Assembly: GCA_943361925.1 (NCBI GenBank) | Contig: CALRIT020000001.1 | Span: 248,001-312,000 of the forward strand | Direction: 5' to 3' | DNA length: 64,000 bases | Origin: CAISCU01 sp943361925 | GTDB taxonomy: Bacteria > Bacteroidota > Bacteroidia > UKL13-3 | Notes under the pieces: model-generated | Databases searched by the model: none | Seen by the model: only the letters and a program-made list of their open reading frames with translations | Told to the model about the DNA's origin: nothing | In this document: positions 24,912 to 33,192 of the stretch, piece after piece | Numbering within the stretch: the stretch's first letter is position 1 | Layout of the letters: each line of letters opens with the position of its first letter | Program-made: the position numbers and the translations under genes

Positions 24912-27038
24912 TTATTTTTTGATTATTATTTCTTTATATACTATTTCTTCATTTTTAACTTGAATGATAAAAACTCCTGATTTTAAGAATTCAAATCCAT
25001 TTATATTTACAAGTGATTTATTTTCACTTATAGTATGTGTTGATTTAATTACTTCATTTCCTAATAAATCATAAACCAAAACATCGTAGTTGCCTGATTG
25101 TTTGAATTTAATCGATAATTCATTTTCAAATGGATTCGGATAAATCTCCAATCCAAACTTAAGGGAATTGTTTTCAATAATTATTGTTTCCGAGAAAGTT
25201 GACTTCCCATCAAAATCCTCCTGTTTCAACCTGAAATATTGGTAATTTGAACCTTCATTTACTATAAATGAATATGTATTCAATTGATTACTATTTCTTT
25301 TGCCTTCAACAAATCCTATGGTTTCAAAATCAATTCCATTATTAGATGCTTCAACCCAAAATCCTTTATTATTCTGTTCTGATGCGGTTTTCCAATTGAG
25401 TAGAATTCCTTCATTTGTTTGATTGGCATTAAATTCAAGCAATTGAACTGGCAAAGCAATCGTACAACTATCAAATACAAAATACAAATTCACAGGATTG
25501 CTGCTGGTTCTGGTATAAGTTCTGTTAAATCCTCCAACTCCATTACTTACTGTGCAGGCTCTTTGTAGGGGATTTGGGAAATTTTCGGGTGTATTGGCTA
25601 ATGAACTATCGCCGTTGATAAACTTGAATTCAAATGTTGTTGGACATACATTCGGAACTATTCTTTGAAAATAACCAGGCATTCCGCTTACTGGAAACAT
25701 CCTTAAAGCTCCGGCAGACCATGTTGGATTGGTAAAATTACCCATCACATAAACACGTCCTAATGTATCAGGTGTAGCTTTTGACAAATCTGTTAGAAAT
25801 GTAATGGTTGATGGGGTAGGAGCACTCGGACAAGAACTGCTAAGACTATTAAAACATGGACTTCCTAAAATTGTATCCTTGTTTAAAACCAGTTCTCTAT
25901 TTCCAGAACCCGTTGAAAAATTTGATTCCCAGGTAGTGATTCCGTTTTTGTGAAATCTGTATTTGAATTCTAGTGTTGATGAAGAATCGATTAATAAATT
26001 AATTCCATAAACATTGGTGCTTGGAATATTCGAAAGTTTGAATGCATTTGTCCAAACTCCAAAAGCAATGTTATTTCCAATTACGCTTACAGAGTCAAAT
26101 CCGGCACAAATATTTGAACCCATATCAACCTTAAATCCAATACTGAATTTTTTAGAAAAAGAATAAGTGTAATTATTTCCCCCATTGTCAAAAATACTGA
26201 TACAAGCCAAAGATTTATCCATTTCACTCATTGCATTTAGTTTTGCTAAACTCAAACTTGAAGTGAAAATATAATACCTTAAAATAGTTCCATTAGATTG
26301 AGCTGGAATATTAGCTACCCAATTTGTATTTAAAGGAGCATTTGTTGAACTGGCCTGAAGAATTGAGCTAATTCCTGATGAAGCAAAAGAATTTCCTGTG
26401 GTATATCGAACATAAACAAACTCTTTATTTGAAGGACTTAGGTTTGTTTGAATACCAATTTGAGATGTATTATTTGAATTTGCAGTAATTGATTGCGAAC
26501 TAATTGTAATGGGATTTGTGGGAGTAAATGCAACATAAAACCTTGCATTTGTAGAAGTATATCCGCAATCATTAAAAACAAAGGTATAATAACCAGAATC
26601 ACTCATATTTAATCCCATGTCATTGCCGGAATTATAAGCATTACAAGTATTGGTAGAATCTAATTTAGCTTGTGATACATTACTAAATACCCATTTGTTT
26701 TGAAAACGATTGGTAGATGGACCAGAAATAAATAAAAATCCATTTCCCGAGCCGCCACTCATATTGCTGTTTGTTACATTTCCACCAATTGGTGCTGCTC
26801 TGTATGTTTTAACCCATTGACCTCTGCCATCAACTGGATTACCAGTATTTACAGAAACTCTGCGGTAAACAGAATTAGATGTGGTGCTTGTAGAATAGGA
26901 ATTCATTGAACCAACAATTTGTACAGGCTCACCTGAGAAAATATTTTGAGCCAATAAATTTCCAGTTTGAGTAAAAAATAAAAATAAGGAAAATATAGCA
27001 ATTAAACAGCGCTTAATGTGGTATTTTTTATATTTCAT
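24912..27038 (-). CDS. T9SS-sorted surface protein with CBM20-like (starch-binding-type) domains (708 aa)
   Basis: The ATG at 27038 (MKYKKYHIKRCLIAIF) was chosen over a GTG six codons upstream, because it gives a normal signal peptide (to about LLAQ). Two related domains follow a beta-rich N-terminal half. The first (about 300-390) has GNNIAFGVWTNAFKL, LEFKYRFHKNG, TTWESN and GNREL, matching the layout of CBM20/AMPK-type starch-binding domains. The second (about 410-530) has VYVMGNFTNPTW and TFEFKFINGD. A fibronectin-like stretch beginning LPVQLLEFNANQT and a T9SS type A domain (YPNPFENELSI) end the protein. Its sorting domain is unlike the near-identical ones of the other cassette proteins. 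It is the first gene of the cassette 3 operon. Confidence 0.8.
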   Translation of the reverse strand: MKYKKYHIKRCLIAIFSLFLFFTQTGNLLAQNIFSGEPVQIVGSMNSYSTSTTSNSVYRRVSVNTGNPVDGRGQWVKTYRAAPIGGNVTNSNMSGGSGNGFLFISGPSTNRFQNKWVFSNVSQAKLDSTNTCNAYNSGNDMGLNMSDSGYYTFVFNDCGYTSTNARFYVAFTPTNPITISSQSITANSNNTSQIGIQTNLSPSNKEFVYVRYTTGNSFASSGISSILQASSTNAPLNTNWVANIPAQSNGTILRYYIFTSSLSLAKLNAMSEMDKSLACISIFDNGGNNYTYSFSKKFSIGFKVDMGSNICAGFDSVSVIGNNIAFGVWTNAFKLSNIPSTNVYGINLLIDSSSTLEFKYRFHKNGITTWESNFSTGSGNRELVLNKDTILGSPCFNSLSSSCPSAPTPSTITFLTDLSKATPDTLGRVYVMGNFTNPTWSAGALRMFPVSGMPGYFQRIVPNVCPTTFEFKFINGDSSLANTPENFPNPLQRACTVSNGVGGFNRTYTRTSSNPVNLYFVFDSCTIALPVQLLEFNANQTNEGILLNWKTASEQNNKGFWVEASNNGIDFETIGFVEGKRNSNQLNTYSFIVNEGSNYQYFRLKQEDFDGKSTFSETIIIENNSLKFGLEIYPNPFENELSIKFKQSGNYDVLVYDLLGNEVIKSTHTISENKSLVNINGFEFLKSGVFIIQVKNEEIVYKEIIIKK

Positions 27039-27064
27039 TTTTCGGGTTTTATTCACCTAACTCA

Positions 27065-27072
27065 CAAACATA
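27065..27072 (-). promoter_or_regulatory. -7 promoter box for the cassette 3 operon
   Basis: TATGTTTG on the minus strand matches the Bacteroidota -7 consensus TAnnTTTG. It lies 27 bases before the ATG at 27038, giving a leader of about 20 bases. No clear TTTG -33 box was found at the usual distance. Confidence 0.45.
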
Positions 27073-27354
27073 CAGAATGATTAATTAATTTAAATTGAAT
27101 TTTGGTAAAAAAACAGATTTAAAATAACTCAATTTACATTAATTGGGATAAAAATAGGTTAATTAGCTAATATTCTTGAACTTACTCTTCAATAATCTTT
27201 AAACAAACTAGTTAAGTTGTGTTTTAAAAATCAGACATCTTAACGATTTTAATCTTTGATTAATTCGGCATCGAATTTGCCAATAGAATCTCATGAAATC
27301 TTATTATTTTTTATGAATAATAAAAAAATCAATTCTTGAATAATTATATAAATC

Positions 27355-27395
27355 AAAAAAAATGCCTGTTTTGAATTTCAAAACAGGCATTTTTT
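27355..27395 (-). terminator. Intrinsic terminator of the OmpA gene
   Basis: AAAATGCCTGTTTTGA and its complement TCAAAACAGGCATTTT form a strong hairpin with a T-run, 15 bases after the OmpA stop on the minus strand. Between it and 27072 lie about 280 AT-rich bases with no gene visible. Confidence 0.85.
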
Positions 27396-27409
27396 ATTAG
27401 TTGTTTACC

Positions 27410-28939
27410 TTATTCAAAATCTTCAAAAACAACTTTGAATTCAACTCTTCTGTTTTTGGCTTTTCCTTCTTTAGTTGTATTATCAGCTACTGGTTGAGTA
27501 TCGCCAAATCCATTTGATGTCATTCTATCTGCGGCTACACCTTTAGCAACTAAATATTGTTTTACAGCAGCTGCACGTCCTTTTGATAATTCTAAATTTT
27601 TATCAGCATTACCTACATTATCAGTATGTCCGGCAATTGCTAATTTATAAGTAGGATTTTCATTCATAATTTTAGCAACCTGATCTAAAATAGGATTTGA
27701 TGTTTTCTTGATGGTAGTTTTACCAGTTTCAAACTGAATTCCTTGTAAAGCTTTTTCGAAAATTTTAGTAACTGCTGCTTTTACTTCAGGGCATCCATTA
27801 TTTGATGCAACACCTGCAACTTTAGGACATTTATCTTTGTTATCAGCAATTCCATCACCATCGGTATCAGGGCAACCATTAAATGCTGCTGTTCCTGCTT
27901 TGTTAGGGCATTCATCTTTTGCATCTTCAATTCCGTCACCATCAGTATCTGGGCAACCTTCAAACTTTTCGATACCTTTTACATTTGGACATTTATCTTT
28001 TGCATCTTCAATTCCATCGCCATCAGTATCAGGGCAACCTGAGAATTTCTCTAAACCTGCAACATTCGGACATTTATCGTTGGTATCTTCAATTCCGTCA
28101 TTATCAGAATCTGGGCAGCCAATAAATTTAGCAACACCGGCAACTGTAGGACATTTATCTAAATTATCTGCAATACCATCTTTATCGCCATCAATAATAC
28201 AACCAACTTTATCTACCAAAGCACCAGCAGGTGTATTAGGACAGATATCTTTTTTATCACTCACACCATCACCATCAGCATCTTTCATTTTACCTAATAA
28301 AATACTCAAACCAACGGTATGATTTAAATATTGATCCCAAGTATAATGTTGTAAGTTTTCGCTTCCTTCTGCCTGGTCGTTGTTTGTCCAACCAAACTGA
28401 CTTTGAATATTCAAATAAACTCTTTCTTCACATTTGATATTCAAACCAAAACCGGCAGGAATAGTATATTCATTGTAAGATGATTTTCCGAAATCATTTG
28501 GCTCATCAACTTTCACATATCTTCCACCTAAACCCAATGAAATATAAGGTGTGATTCTTGAGTTTTCTTTTCCTAAGAATTTGAAACGTGCATTTGCATC
28601 AATAGAGGCAAACTGAGTGTAAAATGACTGATAAGTTGATTGAAAATGACCCCATTCACCAATATATAACTGACCGGCAAAATCAAAGAATCTACTTTGG
28701 TATTTTGAAACAGTTAATCCATAAATTCCGGGATTGGTGTTTCTAATTCCCATTCCGTTTGTAGTTGGAATTCTTTTTTGAAGAAAATCAAACTTAAAGA
28801 AACCGTTTCCTAAATCACCATTGTATTCAGAATAACCAAAGTTAAGTCCAACAGCCCATTTGTAATCAGCTGTTTGTGCAAATAGCTGACTAGTGCAAAA
28901 GGCTAATAACATTGTAAGAAATCGTAATTTTTTATTCAT
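27410..28939 (-). CDS. OmpA-family outer-membrane protein with thrombospondin type-3 repeats
   Basis: This 509-residue protein has a signal peptide (about 1-21, ending LFAQ) and an N-terminal beta-barrel-like domain (about 25-210). Six thrombospondin type-3 calcium-binding repeats follow (DxDxDGxxD patterns, from DADGDGVSD to DTDGDGIAD, about 220-390). The C-terminal OmpA domain (about 395-505) has AGHTDNVGNADKNLELSKGR, which binds peptidoglycan through the conserved Asp and Arg. The protein ties outer membrane to cell wall. Such proteins are abundant in Bacteroidota. It is transcribed alone, divergently from the DUF2520 gene. Confidence 0.93.
   Translation of the reverse strand: MNKKLRFLTMLLAFCTSQLFAQTADYKWAVGLNFGYSEYNGDLGNGFFKFDFLQKRIPTTNGMGIRNTNPGIYGLTVSKYQSRFFDFAGQLYIGEWGHFQSTYQSFYTQFASIDANARFKFLGKENSRITPYISLGLGGRYVKVDEPNDFGKSSYNEYTIPAGFGLNIKCEERVYLNIQSQFGWTNNDQAEGSENLQHYTWDQYLNHTVGLSILLGKMKDADGDGVSDKKDICPNTPAGALVDKVGCIIDGDKDGIADNLDKCPTVAGVAKFIGCPDSDNDGIEDTNDKCPNVAGLEKFSGCPDTDGDGIEDAKDKCPNVKGIEKFEGCPDTDGDGIEDAKDECPNKAGTAAFNGCPDTDGDGIADNKDKCPKVAGVASNNGCPEVKAAVTKIFEKALQGIQFETGKTTIKKTSNPILDQVAKIMNENPTYKLAIAGHTDNVGNADKNLELSKGRAAAVKQYLVAKGVAADRMTSNGFGDTQPVADNTTKEGKAKNRRVEFKVVFEDFE
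27790..28270 (-). repeat. Tandem 81-bp repeat encoding TSP3 units
   Basis: The DNA coding for the thrombospondin type-3 units is itself a tandem repeat of about 81 bases; for instance copies starting near 27929 and 28010 differ at only a few bases. The inner copies are the most similar, so recent unit duplication or contraction is likely. Confidence 0.75.
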
Positions 28940-29051
28940 ATAAGCACGTTTTTGATGCTTGAAAAATAGAATTTATCAATGAAAAACCAATGAAATCATA
29001 ATATGATTTTTAGTTTTTTACCAACATTAGCCTGTTTTTATTGTTTTTACT

Positions 29052-29059
29052 TAAGTTTG
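29052..29059 (+). promoter_or_regulatory. -7 promoter box that fixes the DUF2520 start
   Basis: TAAGTTTG is an exact match to TAnnTTTG, 18 bases before the TTG at 29078. Transcription from here would begin after the in-frame ATG at 29003, which rules that ATG out as the start on this transcript. Confidence 0.5.
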
Positions 29060-29077
29060 AATGAAAGGAAAAATCAA

Positions 29078-29842
29078 TTGATTAGCGTATTTTTTATTGG
29101 AAGTGGCAGAATAGCAGCGCATTTAGCTGAGGCATTCTCGAAAACAGATATTGAATTAAAAGGTGTACACAGTAAAACCCATTCAAATGCGAAAGCTTTT
29201 GCTGAAAAGTATCAAATTCCATTTTTTGATGATATTCAACAAATCCCTAAAGATGTTGATGTCTATATTTTAGCCGTAAACGATGATCAAATTGAATTGG
29301 TTTCTTCTTTAATTCATGTGAATGGCATAGTTGCTCATTGCTCCGGATTAAAGGATTTAAATTCAATCAAAAATTCAGCAAATAAAGCTGTCATCTGGCC
29401 TTTACAAAGTTTTAGCAAGGATAAAAAAGTAAACTTCAAAGAAATTCCAATTTTACTTGAAGCAAATTCTGATGAAAATTACAGGATAATCGAAGCCCTC
29501 TCAGAAAGAATTAGTCATAAACTTATAGAATGTTCAAGCGAGAAAAGAATGTTTTATCATCTGGCTGCTGTTTTTGTAAATAACTTTTCTAATCATTTAT
29601 TTGTTCAGGCTGAAGAAATTTTATCTCAACAGAATTTAGATTATAAATTGTTACTTCCATTAATGAAGGAATCGATTGAAAAATTGAATTATCTTTCTCC
29701 TAATGATGCTCAAACCGGACCAGCTGCAAGGGGCGATGAAAGTACAATGTCAAAACATTTGAACCTTTTATCAGAAAATAAAACAGCAAAGGAAATTTAT
29801 TCGTTAATTAGTCATTCAATTCAAAATCATCAAAACAAATGA
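29078..29842 (+). CDS. Rossmann-fold dehydrogenase-like protein with DUF2520 domain
   Basis: This is a cytosolic protein of about 254 residues. The N-terminal Rossmann domain starts MISVFFIGSGRIAAHLAEAF, with the dinucleotide-binding GxGxxA pattern (GSGRIA). A C-terminal all-helical DUF2520 domain contains FYHLAAVFVNNF and SPNDAQTGPAARGD. The fold is that of ProC and F420-dependent NADP oxidoreductases; the substrate is unknown. The TTG at 29078 is preferred over ATG at 29003, because the extra 25 residues are hydrophobic and unlike the family and a -7 box lies between them. Its stop overlaps the next start (ATGA), so the genes are coupled. Confidence 0.8.
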   Translation: MISVFFIGSGRIAAHLAEAFSKTDIELKGVHSKTHSNAKAFAEKYQIPFFDDIQQIPKDVDVYILAVNDDQIELVSSLIHVNGIVAHCSGLKDLNSIKNSANKAVIWPLQSFSKDKKVNFKEIPILLEANSDENYRIIEALSERISHKLIECSSEKRMFYHLAAVFVNNFSNHLFVQAEEILSQQNLDYKLLLPLMKESIEKLNYLSPNDAQTGPAARGDESTMSKHLNLLSENKTAKEIYSLISHSIQNHQNK

Positions 29843-31101
29843 AAAAAGGATTTATTCTAATTTTCGCGATTCTTTATTTACCTTTTATTGCCGGCGCAAC
29901 TAAAATTTTGGTTCCGATGGATGAGGAACAAAAGAATCATTTGAAGTCGTATGGATTAACCTATTGGGTATTAAATAATGGATTAGAAGCCAGTTGGTTA
30001 CTAAACTATCGTGGTGGTAGTTTTTTGTTTGATTACAGTGAAAATATTGAAAAGGAATGTAAAGTTAGAGGCATAACTTATGAGTTAAGTAGTGAAGGGC
30101 AGGTTTCTGAAATTCTACTTGAAATTGCCAAACCTGATGTAAATATGGAATTGGTAAAATTACTAAAAGCCCCTAAAATTGCTGTTTACTCGCCTAAAAC
30201 CAAACAGCCTTGGGATGATGCAGTAACCATGGTTTTAACTTATGCAGAAATTCCTTATGATATAGTTTTTGATGATGAAGTTTTAAATGGAAAACTTCCT
30301 CTTTACGATTGGCTGCACTTACATCACGAAGACTTTACAGGACAATATGGGAAATTTTACTCTCAGTTTGCCAATGCTGCTTGGTATCAGGCAGAAGTTA
30401 GAGAAAACGAACAAATGGCTGCTAAACATGGCTTCAAAAAGGTTTCAGAGATGAAACTTACTGTTGCCAAGAAAATCAGAGATTTTGTTACAGGAGGCGG
30501 ATTCATGTTTGCCATGTGCAGCGCTACAGATACATGGGATATTGCTTTGGCTGCTGATGGGATTGATATCTGCGAAGTACCATTTGATGGTGATCCTGCA
30601 GATTGGAATGCCGACAAAAAACTGGATTTTAGTCAGGGTTTTGCTTTTAAAGAATACCGTTTATACATGGATCCTTATGTTTACGAGCATAGTTATATTG
30701 ATGCCATGCAAGGAACTAGACCTGTAACTGAAGAAAATGATGTGTTTACATTGTTTGAATTTTCAGCAAAATGGGATATGGTTCCGGCGATGTTAAATCA
30801 AAATCATACATCAACAGTAAAAGGTTTTTGGGGACAAACAACTGCTTTTAGAAAACCATTCATCAAAAGTGAAGTTACTATTTTAGGAGAAAACAAATCT
30901 TTAGGTGAAGCCAAATATATTCATGGAAATTCAGGTAAAGGAACCTGGACATTTTATGGCGGTCATGACCCTGAAGATTACCAACACCAGGTTGGAGAAC
31001 CGCCAACAGATTTAAATTTATTTCCAAATTCACCGGGTTACAGACTGATACTTAACAATGTACTTTTTCCAAGTGCTAAAAAGAAAAAACTAAAAACATG
31101 A
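29839..31101 (+). CDS. Exported Bacteroidota protein with amidotransferase-like fold (often labelled 'asparagine synthetase B')
   Basis: This 420-residue protein has a signal peptide (about 1-20, FIAGA). It belongs to a well-conserved Bacteroidota family that databases often call asparagine synthetase B. However, it lacks the N-terminal Cys and ATP-binding PP-loop of AsnB and is exported, so that name is not credible. Recognisable family stretches are WLLNYRGGSF, WDDAVTMVLTYAEIPYD, YDWLHLHHEDFTGQYG and FMFAMCSATDTWDIALAA. The last resembles the nucleophile elbow of class I glutamine-amidotransferase or ThuA-like folds, with a Cys in GGGFMFAMC. HGNSGKGTWTFYGGHDPED near the C-terminus also fits such a fold. 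It overlaps both neighbours by four bases. Substrate unknown. Confidence 0.7.
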   Translation: MKKGFILIFAILYLPFIAGATKILVPMDEEQKNHLKSYGLTYWVLNNGLEASWLLNYRGGSFLFDYSENIEKECKVRGITYELSSEGQVSEILLEIAKPDVNMELVKLLKAPKIAVYSPKTKQPWDDAVTMVLTYAEIPYDIVFDDEVLNGKLPLYDWLHLHHEDFTGQYGKFYSQFANAAWYQAEVRENEQMAAKHGFKKVSEMKLTVAKKIRDFVTGGGFMFAMCSATDTWDIALAADGIDICEVPFDGDPADWNADKKLDFSQGFAFKEYRLYMDPYVYEHSYIDAMQGTRPVTEENDVFTLFEFSAKWDMVPAMLNQNHTSTVKGFWGQTTAFRKPFIKSEVTILGENKSLGEAKYIHGNSGKGTWTFYGGHDPEDYQHQVGEPPTDLNLFPNSPGYRLILNNVLFPSAKKKKLKT

Positions 31102-31634
31102 AAAAGCTATTTTTGATAATTTTCTTCTCTTTGAGTTTAAGTCAGTTTTCTTGTAAAAAGGTGCAGGAATTAACTCAGTTTGATCTTAAATATTCATCTG
31201 AAATTACGATTCCTTCTTCAACTGGATTGAACTTACCTTTTGCAATTTCAACTCCTGATATTCCAACCAATATTGAGTCTGAGTTTTCTGTTAAAGATAC
31301 AAACAAAGACTTGATTGAAAAAATAACTCTGAAGTCTTTAAACCTTAGTATTACCAATCCTTCAGAAGGAAATTTTGATTTTTTAAAATCAGTTGAAATT
31401 TATATTAAAGCCGAAGGATTAGACCCCGTTTTAATCGCATCTAAAACCAATATTGAAGATGGAATGGGCAAAAATCTAAGTTTAGATGTTAGTCAAACTG
31501 ATATTAAGGATTACATTAAAAAAGATAAATTCGGATTAGAAGTAAAAAGTGTAATCGATAAACTAATTACCAAAGATCACACTTTAAAGGTTGATGGCGT
31601 ATTTTTTGTTGATGCTAAAATACTTGGGCTTTAA
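31098..31634 (+). CDS. Hypothetical lipoprotein
   Basis: This 178-residue protein has a lipoprotein signal (MKKLFLIIFFSLSLSQFSC, then KK). The mature part is beta-rich and Lys/Asp/Ser-rich, without a family I recognise; regular stretches such as EKITLKSLNLSITNPSEGNF suggest a beta-sandwich. The ATGA overlap with the amidotransferase-like gene makes it the third gene of the operon starting at 29078. Its TAA stop shares bases with the stop of the convergent DUF3050 gene (TTAA), so there is no intergenic space between them. Confidence 0.7.
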   Translation: MKKLFLIIFFSLSLSQFSCKKVQELTQFDLKYSSEITIPSSTGLNLPFAISTPDIPTNIESEFSVKDTNKDLIEKITLKSLNLSITNPSEGNFDFLKSVEIYIKAEGLDPVLIASKTNIEDGMGKNLSLDVSQTDIKDYIKKDKFGLEVKSVIDKLITKDHTLKVDGVFFVDAKILGL

Positions 31635-32431
31635 GCAGTAGCAACAAGGTTTTGCTGACTTGATTTATTAGCCAAATAAATTGCATCCCACAACTCAATT
31701 CTGGTTTGTAAAGCTTCACAAACAGCCATTCCTGCTTCACGCCATTTTACATCATCATCACCACATAAATCTGTTGTCATTTCTAATGCTAATTTCGAAT
31801 GATGGTCGCCATCAACTTCAATATGTCTTTCTAAATAATAAGCGAATAGATCGAATTGACCTTCAAATCTTTGATTAAGTTCTTTAACTAATGATAAAAA
31901 CATATCAGGAATTAAATCTTCTCTACCAAAAGTAAATACCGCCGCTTTAATATGAGGCTCTGCATGCATAGCAATTTCTAATGTATGATTCATGAAAGTT
32001 ATTGCTGCTGCAGGAGCATCGTTATAAGGAATCGACTGATGAATTGACTTTCCGCTTTTAAGATTTTGAATCATTTGTTCAATAACTGAAGTATCACATC
32101 CTGCTTTTTGCATAGCAAGCAAATACAATTCAAAATGACTAATTCTTCCACCAGCAGGATTGATATCAGATTCTTCGCCTGTTACAATTTCATTGATTAA
32201 ATAACGTGTATTGGCATTTCCAATAGGCACCCAAGGAGTATCTACACAGGTTAAATCCTTTTGTAATGATTTTAACAAGGACATAAAATCCCAAACTGCA
32301 AAAACATGATGACTCATTAAATGATGAACATGTTGTGGCGTTTTAATTGATTGATACATGGGATGAAGTATCAGTTTTTCTTTTAAGGGGCGAATTTGAG
32401 ATAATAATAAACTTAGTTTTTCGGAATTCAT
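31631..32431 (-). CDS. DUF3050 family protein (heme-oxygenase-like helical fold)
   Basis: This 266-residue cytosolic protein is recognisable as DUF3050 from HPMYQSIKTPQHVHHLMSHH, FAVWDFMSLLKSLQ, FELYLLAMQKAGCDT and YYLERHIEVDGDHHSKLA. The conserved His and Glu residues in these helices resemble the ligand pattern of heme-oxygenase-like or TENA-like di-metal oxidases. A metal-dependent oxidase function is possible but not established. Its length is typical. The 3' end overlaps the lipoprotein gene by four bases. It is preceded by about 110 AT-rich bases and is probably transcribed on its own. Confidence 0.8.
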   Translation of the reverse strand: MNSEKLSLLLSQIRPLKEKLILHPMYQSIKTPQHVHHLMSHHVFAVWDFMSLLKSLQKDLTCVDTPWVPIGNANTRYLINEIVTGEESDINPAGGRISHFELYLLAMQKAGCDTSVIEQMIQNLKSGKSIHQSIPYNDAPAAAITFMNHTLEIAMHAEPHIKAAVFTFGREDLIPDMFLSLVKELNQRFEGQFDLFAYYLERHIEVDGDHHSKLALEMTTDLCGDDDVKWREAGMAVCEALQTRIELWDAIYLANKSSQQNLVATA

Positions 32432-32539
32432 TTATACAGTTTTAAAATAAAGGTTCGATAGAGGAAAAGGTTTTTAAGTGTTAATTTTTATTATAGATTG
32501 AAGAAAAATCATCATTTTAATCCAACTACCAGATAAAAT

Positions 32540-33133
32540 TTACTTAGCATTTTTACCATGATTTGCTTTTAGATTTTGGGCAGCTAATAATACCGTTTCA
32601 TTTATTCTTTTTTCTCTTGTTTCAGCTTTTTTAGCATTTAAAATCCATTCTAAAATTCCTCTTTTAGATGAACGAGAGAAATTCTCCCAGTTTTCAAAAG
32701 CCAGATTGTTTTTTGAAAATGCTATTGATAAATCCTCAGGTAAAACAATATTTTCAACATCATCAAGAATATCCCAGGTGCCATTTGATTTCGCTATTTC
32801 AATCATAGCAAGTCCGGCAGGTTTCATCAGATTTTGCTCAATCAACTTTTCTACTTTTAATTTATTGACTTTACTCCAATTACTTTTGGGATTTCTTTTA
32901 GAAAAAAACTGGTAATAACTTTTATCATCTCTTTTATTTGGAAGGTTATCAATCCAGCCAAAACAAAGAGATTCGTCTACTGCTTCAGGATAATAAGCAC
33001 TTTTGATTCCGCTTTCTTTTCTATAAATAATCAGCCAAACAGATTGTTCTTTTTGGTGATTTTCTTCTAACCAATCTCTCCAATCTTTTCTTGTTTTGGC
33101 ATGAAAAGTTTGTGTTCCTTTATAAATCTCCAT
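32540..33133 (-). CDS. YdeI/OmpD-associated (OmdA) family protein
   Basis: This 197-residue cytosolic protein starts METYKG-like (MEIYKGTQTFHAKT) at 33133; a TTG four codons upstream was rejected. Family features are WLEENHQKEQSVWLIIYRK, AVDESLCFGWIDN, YYQFFSKRNPKSNWSKVN and a C-terminal helical stretch with SSKRGILEWI, the bacteriocin-protection/OmdA domain arrangement. The biochemical role of this family is poorly defined. It was named from association with porin regulation and peptide resistance in enterobacteria. It lies 59 bases downstream of pyrC on the same strand and may be read from that transcript. Confidence 0.8.
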   Translation of the reverse strand: MEIYKGTQTFHAKTRKDWRDWLEENHQKEQSVWLIIYRKESGIKSAYYPEAVDESLCFGWIDNLPNKRDDKSYYQFFSKRNPKSNWSKVNKLKVEKLIEQNLMKPAGLAMIEIAKSNGTWDILDDVENIVLPEDLSIAFSKNNLAFENWENFSRSSKRGILEWILNAKKAETREKRINETVLLAAQNLKANHGKNAK

Positions 33134-33192
33134 GAATGATATCAAGAAAAATTTTAATGAATGATGAGAATAAATTCACCTAAAATAATGAC

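Noticed and set aside
27837..28322. 161-codon plus-strand frame opposite the OmpA TSP3 repeats
   Set aside because: Its repeating PSPSVSGQP pattern is just the reverse reading of the 81-bp calcium-repeat DNA.
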